A stretch of DNA of 14,003 bases from Phycisphaerae bacterium (GTDB taxonomy: Bacteria > Planctomycetota > Phycisphaerae > Sedimentisphaerales > Anaerohalosphaeraceae). The notes beneath the pieces were generated by a model. The model saw nothing but the letters and a program-made list of their open reading frames with translations, made no database searches and was not told where the DNA came from. The stretch is from assembly GCA_021736615.1 (NCBI GenBank), contig JAIPFN010000142.1:1-14003 (forward strand), written 5' to 3'. Positions 6,488-13,369 of the stretch are shown in pieces (position 1 is the first letter of the stretch; each line of letters starts with the position of its first letter). Both the position numbers and the translations under genes were made by a program.

Positions 6488-7168
6488 ATGGGAATCTTTA
6501 AACGTTTACAACGCATAACCCCCGGCAGGATAGAGACTTACCCCGACAAAGCCGAAACCCCCGAAACCCTTTTCCCCGTGCTAATCGACGAGATGCAGCA
6601 GCAATTAAAAGCCGCCACCTCCGCCGAAGCCAAGGCCACCGTCGCCCTCAAACAAGCGACTCGCGACCTTGAAAAGCACCTCGAAAAAGTAGACCGCTTC
6701 GGCAACGGCGCGTTACTCGCCATGAAAAAAGGCGACGAAGAAACCGCCAGAATGTCAGTAGAGGACCAGATAGAGGTAGAAAAAACCCTCGATATAGCCC
6801 AGAAAAACGTAGATTGCGCAACAGACTCACTAGACCACGCAACAGCAAGCCGAAAAAAAATCCAAACCCAGCTAGACGAACTCTCAGCAAAAAAAGATGA
6901 AATCCTAACCCGCGCCCGCGTCGCAAAAACGCAGCAGAAAATCCAGCGTACCGTAAGCGGCTCTATTGGCTCAACAGACAGCATTTTGGATGCTGTTGCG
7001 CGTTTGGAGTCCGGTGTCGAAGAGGCCGAGGCTCAGCTTGAGGTGCAGGCCAACCTTGCAGGGGATTACTCGGCTAGCCCTACGCTGGAACGCAAGCTCG
7101 ACGAACTTAGCCACGAATCGGAGATCGAGAACCGGCTGAAGAAAATTCGCCAGGAAATCGTCTCTTAA
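6488..7168 (+). CDS. PspA/IM30 family protein 1
   Basis: This 226-residue, almost entirely helical protein is of the ESCRT-III-like PspA/Vipp1 family, which polymerises on the inner membrane face and stabilises damaged bilayers. It has the usual length and layout: MGIFKRLQRI N-terminal helix; long coiled coil with TLFPVLIDEMQQQLKAATSA (about 26-45); the 'ALLAMKKGDEETARMSVEDQ' block (about 75-94) matching the family's 'ALxxGxEDLAR' region; and a C-terminal helix ending ENRLKKIRQEIVS. The N-terminal region is unlike canonical PspA, with Pro12, Pro19 and Pro25 where a continuous amphipathic membrane helix is expected, so direct membrane binding may be weak. AAGGAG lies seven bases before the ATG. 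It is the first gene of the cluster, 24 bases ahead of the second PspA gene. Codon choice changes near base 6960, from C/A-ending to G/T-ending codons. Confidence 0.88.
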   Translation: MGIFKRLQRITPGRIETYPDKAETPETLFPVLIDEMQQQLKAATSAEAKATVALKQATRDLEKHLEKVDRFGNGALLAMKKGDEETARMSVEDQIEVEKTLDIAQKNVDCATDSLDHATASRKKIQTQLDELSAKKDEILTRARVAKTQQKIQRTVSGSIGSTDSILDAVARLESGVEEAEAQLEVQANLAGDYSASPTLERKLDELSHESEIENRLKKIRQEIVS

Positions 7169-7192
7169 CGTCTAATAATAAGGATTTCGATC

Positions 7193-7858
7193 ATGTCTAT
7201 ATTTGATAGAGTCAGACGGATTGCAAAGGCCAATGTCAATTGGCTTTTGGATGTAGTAGAACCCGCTCAAAATGAGCTGGACAATAAGATAAAAGAACTC
7301 GAAGAAACCATTTACGAAGGGCGCGAAAGCGCAGCATCGTATGGGGCGACTTTTCGTCGGCTGGAAAATGAGCTTGAGGCTTTGAAAAACCAGCTAGCCG
7401 GGCTAGTCGTAAAGGCGCACTCCGCGCTCAAAGCCGGTAACGAAGCGGCGGCACGTGCCGCGCTTACAGAAAAGGTAAAGCTCGCCGAGCGCATCGCCCA
7501 GATGGAACCGGGCGTCGAGAAGGGCCGCAAGAGCTACGAAATGCTGCGGGCCAATATTATAAAGCTTCAGGAACAGCTAAAGACTGCAAAGCTAAAACAC
7601 GCAGACCTCGTCGCACGCAAGCGGGCTGCGGACGCTCAAAAGTCGTTCGACGAAAAGTTTGACAAGGCAACCTCACTGTCGCCGGACGGTGTTTCGTTCG
7701 ACCGGCTGGAAGAGGATGTTCTGCAAAGTGAAGCGCAGGTCGAGATCAACCAGGAAATTCGCGGCGATAGTTTGAGCGAGTTAGAGATGGCCGAGCATAG
7801 CAGACAGATGCAGGTTGACTCTGAACTTGAGGCGCTGCGTGCTGAGCTTGAGGGTTAG
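7193..7858 (+). CDS. PspA/IM30 family protein 2
   Basis: This is a second PspA/Vipp1-type protein (221 residues), encoded 24 bases after the first. Its N-terminus MSIFDRVRRIAKANVNWLLD follows the canonical amphipathic helix pattern (family: MGIF-R-xxI-xANxNxLLD-AEDP), continuing DVVEPAQNELDNKIKELEETI. The 'SALKAGNEAAARAALTEK' block (about 77-94) corresponds to the conserved 'ALxxGxEdLAR' segment. The C-terminus is acidic (ELEALRAELEG). AAGGA stands eight bases before the ATG. With protein 1 it probably forms mixed polymers on the membrane: this copy has the better membrane-insertion helix. No pspF or pspBC homologue is visible nearby, so control differs from the enterobacterial phage-shock operon. 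Confidence 0.88.
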   Translation: MSIFDRVRRIAKANVNWLLDVVEPAQNELDNKIKELEETIYEGRESAASYGATFRRLENELEALKNQLAGLVVKAHSALKAGNEAAARAALTEKVKLAERIAQMEPGVEKGRKSYEMLRANIIKLQEQLKTAKLKHADLVARKRAADAQKSFDEKFDKATSLSPDGVSFDRLEEDVLQSEAQVEINQEIRGDSLSELEMAEHSRQMQVDSELEALRAELEG

Positions 7859-7884
7859 TTGTTTTTGTGAGTGTGTAATAAACC

Positions 7885-7911
7885 ATGAAGGCCATGAAGA
7901 ACATGAAGAAA
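7885..7911 (+). repeat. ATGAAG triple repeat, possibly a 15-codon leader ORF
   Basis: Three 9-base units (ATGAAGGCC, ATGAAGAAC, ATGAAGAAA) precede the next gene. Read as a frame from 7885 they encode MKAMKNMKKGLLYEK and stop at 7932, overlapping the start codon of the gene at 7922. The reverse complement belongs to the CTTCATG repeat family also seen at 5962-6000, which argues for a dispersed repeat. Translational coupling remains possible. Confidence 0.45.
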
Positions 7912-7921
7912 GGCTTATTAT

Positions 7922-8515
7922 ATGAAAAATAAAATATTATGGTTTGTTATTGGATTCGTTATATCCTGGCTGACCTGGTCGGTAGTAGCTTATGTTCGTC
8001 TTCGTCCCAGAGATTATACGCAGTCTTTGAAGGAATCTGAAGCAGCAACTGCTAAATGGCTGAAGAAGGGGCTTTGTCGTAAGCTTGGCGGTTTCGAGGT
8101 ACTTGTGTCGTCGGATCCTTCTATTGCTTCTGCTACGATTTATCCTGCTGAACCAAATTTCAGTCCTATAGTCGGCATTCTTGATTTCAATGAGGATGGA
8201 CAAATTGACGGTATTGTTGTCTCGGATATGAAATATACAATTAACGTTGATGATCACAATGGCGACGGATCTTTTGATTCTTACGGATATTCATTTGAAG
8301 ATAATGGCAGCTCAATAAGTTATTCTGATAATAATATGGATGGGCTGTTTGATATGCAAATTCACTCAGGCCCTGAAGGTATGCAGTCAAAAATATATAT
8401 TGATTCTCAATGGTATGATTTGATAATCAAAGACAAAGAAAGATTTATTAAGATCAACGGTAAACTTGTAAAGGTTAAAGCTGATAAAGACGTTTGGGAA
8501 ATTGTCAAAGACTAG
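7922..8515 (+). CDS. Membrane-anchored protein with three EF-hand-like calcium loops
   Basis: This is a 197-residue protein of no recognised family. Residues 5-25 (ILWFVIGFVISWLTWSVVAYV) form one membrane span or uncleaved signal; the rest is probably outside the cytoplasm. Three loops fit the DxNxDGxxD / DxDxDG calcium pattern exactly: D88-N90-D92-G-D96, D111-N113-D115-G-D119 and D136-N138-D140-G-D144, spaced 23-25 residues apart. The loops lie in beta-rich repeats, as in bacterial EF-hand-like or thrombospondin-3-like domains, rather than in helix-loop-helix pairs. The C-terminus (147-197) is Lys/Ile-rich and unassigned. AAAGG lies eight bases before the ATG. It sits inside the PspA-flotillin set, 63 bases after pspA 2, so a calcium- or envelope-sensing accessory role is plausible but inferred. 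Confidence 0.78.
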   Translation: MKNKILWFVIGFVISWLTWSVVAYVRLRPRDYTQSLKESEAATAKWLKKGLCRKLGGFEVLVSSDPSIASATIYPAEPNFSPIVGILDFNEDGQIDGIVVSDMKYTINVDDHNGDGSFDSYGYSFEDNGSSISYSDNNMDGLFDMQIHSGPEGMQSKIYIDSQWYDLIIKDKERFIKINGKLVKVKADKDVWEIVKD

Positions 8516-8522
8516 TTACAGC

Positions 8523-8537
8523 GTGGGCACGGCCCAC
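8523..8537. repeat. GTGGGC-ACG-GCCCAC perfect hairpin
   Basis: A perfect six-pair stem with a three-base loop lies eight bases after the stop of the EF-hand-like gene. It is inside a phrase (GCGTGGGCACGGCCCACCC) that looks like a dispersed intergenic repeat. No T-run follows, so it is not a classical terminator. Confidence 0.5.
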
Positions 8538-8589
8538 CCTACAAAAATGGCAAGATGCCGAAAGTACGAATGTTGGAAAAGGAATTGTT

Positions 8590-9273
8590 ATGATGGAACT
8601 TGTTGAAGCGGCGTTTTCGGCTCCTAACTTTGTGTTGTCGATTCTCTTGATCGTTGTGTTTTTGTATTGGCTGATGGTCATCTTCGGCGCTCTCGATGCT
8701 GATCTTTTTAATATCGAGTTTGACGCCGACGCCGATGTCGATATTGACATAGACGGTGATTATGATTTTGACGTTGACGGCGGTGATGTCGATGGTGATA
8801 TTGACGGCGGCGGGTTTGGCCGCGGAGTGCTTGAGTTTTTCTATATCGGCGAAGTGCCGGTTATGATTCTTATCAGCATTTTAATCCTGTGTATGTGGGC
8901 TATCTCTGTTATAGCTAATTACAGGCTTAACCCGGCTGGTTCGCTGCTTTTGAGCTTGCCGATACTGGCCGGTAACCTGATTGTCAGTTTAATGGTATGT
9001 AAGGTGTTTATTATGCCGTTTAGAAAAATGTTTGCTTCACTTAATAAAGATGCTAACGCTTCCCGTCCGGTAATGGGCCGCATTTGCACGGTTGTAACTA
9101 CTGAAGTTTCTCAAAAGATGGGTCAGGCGGAGATGCCGGCGAAAGGGGCTCCGATTTTAATTAATGTGGTGGCTGACGGTGAAAATGTTTTCCATAAGGG
9201 AGACGAAGCCGTGGTCATCGGAAAGAATGAAGGCAATGGGGTGTATACTATTGCACCGGTTGAATTTTCGTGA
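8590..9273 (+). CDS. YqiJ/NfeD-like OB-fold membrane protein
   Basis: This 227-residue protein is of the YqiJ (DUF1449) type, the usual partner encoded next to flotillins. Order: membrane span about 14-34 (FVLSILLIVVFLYWLMVIFG); a strongly acidic, Asp-rich segment 36-73 containing about 20 Asp in alternating D-x-D pattern; spans about 89-109 and 117-140; and a C-terminal OB-fold about 158-227 beginning RPVMGRICTVVT and ending GDEAVVIGKNEGNGVYTIAP, as in NfeD proteins. NfeD/YqiJ proteins are thought to organise or stabilise flotillin scaffolds. The frame is open from 8494, but the ATG at 8590 has AAAAGGA six bases upstream and begins the hydrophobic N-terminus, so it was chosen. Met2 at 8593 is equally possible. 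The stop codon opens a heptamer array (9271-9298). Confidence 0.85.
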   Translation: MMELVEAAFSAPNFVLSILLIVVFLYWLMVIFGALDADLFNIEFDADADVDIDIDGDYDFDVDGGDVDGDIDGGGFGRGVLEFFYIGEVPVMILISILILCMWAISVIANYRLNPAGSLLLSLPILAGNLIVSLMVCKVFIMPFRKMFASLNKDANASRPVMGRICTVVTTEVSQKMGQAEMPAKGAPILINVVADGENVFHKGDEAVVIGKNEGNGVYTIAPVEFS

Positions 9274-9298
9274 GTCGTGAGTCGTAAGTCGTAAGTCG
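9271..9298 (+). repeat. Heptamer array TRAGTCG x4 starting at the stop codon
   Basis: TGAGTCG, TGAGTCG, TAAGTCG, TAAGTCG follow without a gap. The first TGA is the stop of the YqiJ-like gene. Because the period is 7, the successive TGA/TGA/TAA/TAA fall in all three forward frames. A similar array ends the flotillin gene. Confidence 0.75.
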
Positions 9299-9377
9299 GG
9301 ACATTGATATGTCCAGCTTAAATTGAGAGTTTGATTTGAATATTAACGCACATAATATTTGTTTGGAGTAAGTGATC

Positions 9378-11390
9378 ATGATTGAAAGTATGAATGGAAT
9401 GTTGGCAGCTGGTTTGGAACTAACTGTTGGTAAGGTTGTTATTGCAGCGGTTATCTTTGGCATTGTGGGGATTTTTGCCTTACTGGTTAAGTGTTACCGC
9501 AAGGTTTCGCAGGGCGAGGCTTTGATCCGTAACGGTGCCGGCGGAACGAAGGTTGTATTTTCGGGTGTTATTGTCATCCCGATCCTTCATAAAGCCGAGT
9601 ATATGGATGTTTCGGTAAAGCGTATTGAGATCGACCGGCATGGTTCACAGGGGCTTATCTGTAAGGATAACCTTCGTGCGGACATCAAGGTCGCGTTCTT
9701 TGTGCGTGTTAACAACACGATCGATGACGTTAAGAAAGTTGCACAGGCACTTGGATGCCGCAGGGCTTCGGATGAGCAGGCTCTTTATGATCTGTTTGAC
9801 GCTAAGTTTTCCGAGGCTCTTAAGAGTGTCGGTAAGCGATTTGATTTTGCCGAGCTTTATGTTTCTCGTGTAGAATTTAAGGAACAGATTCTTGAGATCA
9901 TCGGTACCGACCTTAACGGTTATGTGCTCGAAGACGCGGCGATTGACTACCTGGAACAGACGGACAAAAAACTGCTTAGCCCGGATAACATTCTCGATGC
10001 CGAGGGTATCAAGAAGATTACGATCCTGACCGCTGAACAGTACGAAATGGCTAACGAGCGTGAACGTGAAAAAGATATGACGATCACGAAGCAGAATGTT
10101 GAGGCGCAGGAGGCTATCCTGGAGCTTAACAAGCAGCTTGCCGAGGCACAAGCCAAGCAGAAACGCGAGATCGCGTCTATCGAGGCCCGCGAAGAGGCAG
10201 AGACCAAGAAAGTAGAGGCAGAAGAACGACTCAAATCCGAAAAGGCTCGTATCGCATCCGACGAAGAGATCGCGGTATCGGAAGAGAACAAGCTGCGTCA
10301 GATCATCGTGGCGGCGAAGAACAAGGAACGTACAGACAAAGTCGAGACAGAGCGTGTCGAGCGCGATCGCGGGCTGGAAGAAGTCGAGCGTCACAAGGTC
10401 GTCACTATCGCAGGCGTCGACAAGGACAAGGCTGTCGAAGATAAGAAGAAAGTTCTGCAGGATTCTATCCGCGAACGTGTGATGGTTGAAAAGACCGTCG
10501 TTCAGGAAGAGGAAAAGATCAAGGATACCCGCCAGTTCGCAGGCGCAGACCGTGAAAAACGCGTAGCGATCACCAAGGCCGAAGAAGTCGCAGAAGAAGC
10601 ATTAGTCAAGGACATTAAGGCTGCCGAAGCTTCCAAGAAGAGTGCAGTGTTCTATGCCGAGCAGCAGCTTATCGAAGCAAAGGCCAACGAAGACGCATCT
10701 GTCAAGAACGCAGAGGCCAAGAAAAACCTTGCTGCTGCCGAAGTTAAGGAACATGCCGTAGCCGGTGTTGCCGAGGCGGAAGTTACAGAAGCCAAGGCCG
10801 GTGCACTCGAGAAACACGGTACTGCAGAGGCTAAGGTTATGGAGCTTAAGTATCACGCAGAGGCTGACGGAATTCGCGATAAGGCCGAAGCGATGAAGAT
10901 ATTTGATGGTGTCGGTAAGGACCATGAAGAGTTCAAGCTTAATCTTAACAAGCAGCTGCAAGTTGAACTTGCCGAGATCAATGTCCAGAAGGATATCGCA
11001 GAACAGCAGGCGATTATTGTTGGTGAGGCGCTTAAGAGCGCTCGCATCGATATTGTCGGCGGCGATAATAACTTCTTCAATCGTCTGGTTAACTCTATCA
11101 CCACCGGTAAGACGATTGACCGTGTTGTCGAAAACAGCGAAGTGCTTGGCGATCTTAAGGGAACGCTTATCGGCGACAATCCCGAAGAAACGAAGAAGAA
11201 TATCAGCAAGTTCGTTAAACAGTTCGGACTTGGCAGCGACGATGTTAAGAACCTCTCAGTTTCGGCTCTGATCATTAAACTTATGACCGATGCCGACGAC
11301 AGCCAGAAGGGTATGCTTAAGGGTTTGCTCGAGACGGTCAAGAAGAGCGGAATCGCTTTTGAACCGGCTAGTGATTATGTTAAGATCTAG
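9378..11390 (+). CDS. Flotillin family protein (YqiK/FloT-like)
   Basis: This 670-residue SPFH/Band-7 scaffold protein is of membrane microdomains. It has an N-terminal membrane segment about 17-37 (VGKVVIAAVIFGIVGIFALL). The PHB/Band-7 domain spans about 40-215 and opens with RKVSQGEALIRNGAGGTKVV, followed by the I-D-R-H and NLRADIKVAFFVRV strands. A very long Ala/Glu/Lys coiled coil runs about 220-520. A flotillin-type C-terminus contains EQQAIIVGEALKSARIDIVGG followed by NNFFNRLVNSITTGKTID. Length is typical for YqiK-like flotillins. A GTG at 9372 extends the frame by two codons, but GGAG (9365-9368) is only three bases from it and nine from the ATG at 9378, so the ATG is preferred. It lies 104 bases after its YqiJ-like partner. 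It would recruit the PspA proteins and the downstream ATPase to membrane patches (inference). Confidence 0.93.
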   Translation: MIESMNGMLAAGLELTVGKVVIAAVIFGIVGIFALLVKCYRKVSQGEALIRNGAGGTKVVFSGVIVIPILHKAEYMDVSVKRIEIDRHGSQGLICKDNLRADIKVAFFVRVNNTIDDVKKVAQALGCRRASDEQALYDLFDAKFSEALKSVGKRFDFAELYVSRVEFKEQILEIIGTDLNGYVLEDAAIDYLEQTDKKLLSPDNILDAEGIKKITILTAEQYEMANEREREKDMTITKQNVEAQEAILELNKQLAEAQAKQKREIASIEAREEAETKKVEAEERLKSEKARIASDEEIAVSEENKLRQIIVAAKNKERTDKVETERVERDRGLEEVERHKVVTIAGVDKDKAVEDKKKVLQDSIRERVMVEKTVVQEEEKIKDTRQFAGADREKRVAITKAEEVAEEALVKDIKAAEASKKSAVFYAEQQLIEAKANEDASVKNAEAKKNLAAAEVKEHAVAGVAEAEVTEAKAGALEKHGTAEAKVMELKYHAEADGIRDKAEAMKIFDGVGKDHEEFKLNLNKQLQVELAEINVQKDIAEQQAIIVGEALKSARIDIVGGDNNFFNRLVNSITTGKTIDRVVENSEVLGDLKGTLIGDNPEETKKNISKFVKQFGLGSDDVKNLSVSALIIKLMTDADDSQKGMLKGLLETVKKSGIAFEPASDYVKI

Positions 11391-11415
11391 CCTTTAGCCG
11401 TTAGCCTTTAGCCTT
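11388..11415 (+). repeat. Heptamer array TAGCCKT x4 starting at the stop codon
   Basis: TAGCCTT, TAGCCGT, TAGCCTT, TAGCCTT, then a partial TAGCT. The first TAG is the flotillin stop. As at 9271, the seven-base period places stop codons in every forward frame. The motif differs from the TRAGTCG array. Confidence 0.75.
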
Positions 11416-11427
11416 TAGCTAAAAGAT

Positions 11428-11458
11428 TTATCCGCGGATTACGCAGATTACGCGGATT
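11428..11458. repeat. 31-bp AATCCGCG repeat, left copy (inverted)
   Basis: The sequence begins TTATCCGCGGATTACGCAGA and is the reverse complement of 13412-13442 at 30 of 31 positions. It contains the palindrome ATCCGCGGAT and two direct ATTACGC units. Together the two copies bracket the genes at 11530-11805 and 11848-13221. A diverged relative lies at 5907-5933. Confidence 0.8.
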
Positions 11459-11486
11459 TTAAAAAAAAAGATTTTAATAAAATGTT

Positions 11487-11510
11487 CCGTCCCTGGTTCG
11501 CCAGGGGCGG
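11487..11510 (+). terminator. Strong UUCG-loop hairpin after the flotillin gene
   Basis: CCGTCCCTGG (11487-11496) pairs with CCAGGGGCGG (11501-11510) around a TTCG tetraloop: ten pairs including one G-U. It is followed by ATAGTTTTG, which holds only a short T-run, so termination would be weak or need a factor. It could end the PspA-flotillin transcript, or it could be a 5' leader structure of the small gene at 11530. Confidence 0.45.
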
Positions 11511-11529
11511 ATAGTTTTGAAAGCTTCTA

Positions 11530-11805
11530 ATGAATCAGGATGCTTTAATAAAACTTGTCTGCTGGATCGTGATTGTAGTTTGCGGTGTCTTAGCAATAAA
11601 ACTTAAGTTTGGTTTGTCGGGTAAGTCACGAATGTTTTATGTGTCAAGTCTGTTCGTGTATTTAGTGCCAATGCCACTGGTAATTTTGTCAGAGTTTTAT
11701 GATAGTAATTTACTCAAGCTAATTGCATGTTCCACGGGTATACTGGCGTTCTTCTTCGCCCGTTATATAGTTAACTATCTTCATGCCGGACAAAATGAAC
11801 ATTAA
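11530..11805 (+). CDS. Small three-span membrane protein, family unknown
   Basis: This 91-residue protein is not recognised. It is mostly hydrophobic, with three probable membrane segments: about 8-25 (KLVCWIVIVVCGVLAIKL), about 36-55 (FYVSSLFVYLVPMPLVILSE) and about 62-84 (LKLIACSTGILAFFFARYIVNYL). Short polar ends flank them, and the tail AGQNEH is probably on one side with the Lys/Arg-rich SGKSR loop. The ribosome site is weak (GAAAG, six bases before the ATG), so expression level and even the start are uncertain. It lies within the 31-bp inverted-repeat pair, after the flotillin hairpin. Its stop codon sits in the loop of a 13-bp palindrome (11786-11819). It may be an accessory of the cluster or part of an inserted cassette. 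Confidence 0.55.
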   Translation: MNQDALIKLVCWIVIVVCGVLAIKLKFGLSGKSRMFYVSSLFVYLVPMPLVILSEFYDSNLLKLIACSTGILAFFFARYIVNYLHAGQNEH

Positions 11806-11819
11806 CTCATTTTGTCTGG
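11786..11819 (+). terminator. 13-bp inverted repeat over the small gene's stop codon
   Basis: CCGGACAAAATGA (11786-11798) pairs with TCATTTTGTCTGG (11807-11819) at 12 of 13 positions, with an eight-base loop containing the TAA stop (11803-11805). No T-run follows. It could slow or end transcription between the small gene and the secreted protein gene, or protect the mRNA 3' end. Confidence 0.4.
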
Positions 11820-11847
11820 TTAAACCGTTTCTTCAGGAGAGAGTATT

Positions 11848-13221
11848 ATGAAGAGTATGTTTGTTGTTTTGTTTGCGGTGTTTTCCTTTGTGTTTTGTAG
11901 TCAGGTGCAGGGTGAGTTTCTGCCTGTTGGGAAGGTCAATGTTGGTTCGCAAATTGGACTAAGTGATAAACTTATAGTTTGGGAAGGTGATGAGGGTGGC
12001 TTGTGGGGGTTTGACCGTTCGACACAAAAAGAGTTTATTATTGATATCCATGGTTTTATCGAAACATTTGATTTAAGTGGAAGTAATGTAGCTTTCATTA
12101 GTAATTCAACTTTATATATTTATGATCATGAAACACAGAGGAAATCTTTTGTTTCTTCTGCGATTGATGACTGTGCAATTGATGGTAAATTGGTAGTTTT
12201 TCGTGACAAGTACAAGATATGTTTGTACGATATTGAAAGTCAATCTAGACTCGAGTTGGGCGAAGCTACCGGCCCTCGGTATAGTGCACGTGTTGCAATT
12301 AGTGGTAATTTTGTTGTATGGACTGATATGGAATGGGTTGATCAGGGATGTATTTATTCTTATTATATTGACAGCCAAGTGAAAAAACATGTGGATTCTT
12401 TTTATTCTCCATGTTTGAGTCTTGATATGGATGGAGAAGTTTTTGCAATGCGGCACGGTTTTTCAGTGCTTATTATGAATCTCAGGACTAATGATGGGGT
12501 TGTTCATCAAGGTATTCTGCCGGTAAATACAAATGTTTCAGTTTCTGGTAATTTAGTAGTATTCAATTCTTATGAAAATATCATAAGTTACGATGTAAAT
12601 ACTTATAGTTCAGAAACTATTGCTGATGGGTCTTTCGAAAACGCTTCTGCTGTTATCAGCGGGAATATGGTTGTGTGGAAGGAAGATCGTGGATGGGGTT
12701 ATGAGCCGATCTTTGGTGTTTATCTTGACTCTGGTAATGATGAGTGTAGTCGTGCTACAGAGGTTGTTAAAGGTGTTGCTTTGAATGGCTCTACTGTTGA
12801 CGCTACGGGACTGGATATTACTAGCGGCAGTTTGAATGATCATAAGGATGTGTGGCATTATTTTGAGCCGGCGGTTAGTGGTAGTTATACGGTTAGCCTT
12901 TGCGGAAGTGGTTTCGATACGACTGTTGGAGTTTTTGCCGATTGTCATGGGCAGGAAGTTGCGTTTAATGATGATCTTTGCGGTATACAATCGCAGGTTT
13001 CGTTTAAGGCGAAAGCTGGTGTGCGTTACTTGATCCGGGTGGCCGGTTATGATGGTGATAGCGGTGAGTATACGGTTATGGTTACCGGTGGGGCTGCGTG
13101 TGTTAATCGGCCTGTCGCGGATATTAGCGGTGACTGTAAGGTTGATATGGCAGACCTTGCTATGGTTGCGGCGGGATGGCTTAGCTGCGGGCTGGATGAT
13201 GAGAGTGCTTGTTGGGATTAG
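11848..13221 (+). CDS. Secreted beta-propeller / PPC-like protein with planctomycete dockerin-type tail
   Basis: This is a 457-residue exported protein. The signal peptide is about 1-22 (MKSMFVVLFAVFSFVFCSQV). Residues about 25-295 hold repeated blades with the recurring pattern GN-VVW/F (ISGNFVVWTD 151, VSGNLVVFN 232, ISGNMVVWKED 270, IDGKLVVFRD 111), a TolB/YWTD-like beta-propeller. Residues about 298-415 (NDECSRATEVVKGVALNGST, then W-F-P, GSYTVSLCGSGFDTTVGVF and VRYLIRVAGYDGDSGEYTV) match a pre-peptidase C-terminal-like beta-sandwich. The tail 418-457 has Cys418, a DISGDCKVD calcium-type half dockerin, WLSCGL and a final CWD, a terminal module common on Phycisphaerae exported proteins and likely used in surface sorting or attachment (inference). 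AGGAGA lies seven bases upstream. No catalytic motif is seen. Its place between flotillin and ATPase genes is odd, and it is framed by inverted repeats. Confidence 0.85.
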   Translation: MKSMFVVLFAVFSFVFCSQVQGEFLPVGKVNVGSQIGLSDKLIVWEGDEGGLWGFDRSTQKEFIIDIHGFIETFDLSGSNVAFISNSTLYIYDHETQRKSFVSSAIDDCAIDGKLVVFRDKYKICLYDIESQSRLELGEATGPRYSARVAISGNFVVWTDMEWVDQGCIYSYYIDSQVKKHVDSFYSPCLSLDMDGEVFAMRHGFSVLIMNLRTNDGVVHQGILPVNTNVSVSGNLVVFNSYENIISYDVNTYSSETIADGSFENASAVISGNMVVWKEDRGWGYEPIFGVYLDSGNDECSRATEVVKGVALNGSTVDATGLDITSGSLNDHKDVWHYFEPAVSGSYTVSLCGSGFDTTVGVFADCHGQEVAFNDDLCGIQSQVSFKAKAGVRYLIRVAGYDGDSGEYTVMVTGGAACVNRPVADISGDCKVDMADLAMVAAGWLSCGLDDESACWD

Positions 13222-13285
13222 TGAACGCGTGTACTGAAGTACACCCTACGATACTAGTTGAGTTTAATTTAAATGGTCGAAAAAA

Positions 13286-13329
13286 GGGGACAGGTACAAC
13301 CTGCCTTCGGCAGAACGATACCAGTCCCC
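13286..13329. repeat. GGGGAC-bounded double-hairpin repeat
   Basis: Outer arms GGGGACAGGTA (13286-13296) and TACCAGTCCCC (13319-13329) pair at 10 of 11 positions. Inside is a second stem, CTGCC-TTC-GGCAG (13301-13313). It is similar, inverted, to 5526-5580, and its border resembles the GACTGTCCCC phrase near 3333. It looks like a mobile or dispersed palindromic repeat in the gap after the secreted protein gene. Confidence 0.65.
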
Positions 13330-13369
13330 CTGTGGAATTGTTAGTTTTGTTGGTTTAGTGAGGTTTTAT

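Noticed and set aside
6538..6984. 148-codon minus-strand frame over the first pspA gene
   Set aside because: Shadow of a helical Glu/Lys/Ala-rich gene, with Ser/Phe-rich meaningless translation.
8494..8589. Longer N-terminus for the YqiJ-like protein
   Set aside because: The extension overlaps the upstream gene, crosses a dispersed hairpin repeat and lacks a ribosome site; AAAAGGA supports 8590.
9645..10394. Long minus-strand frames opposite the flotillin coiled coil (also 9947-10291 and 10853-11341)
   Set aside because: Low-complexity Glu/Ala/Lys codons on the plus strand give long antisense Ser/Leu/Phe-rich frames; no independent features were seen.
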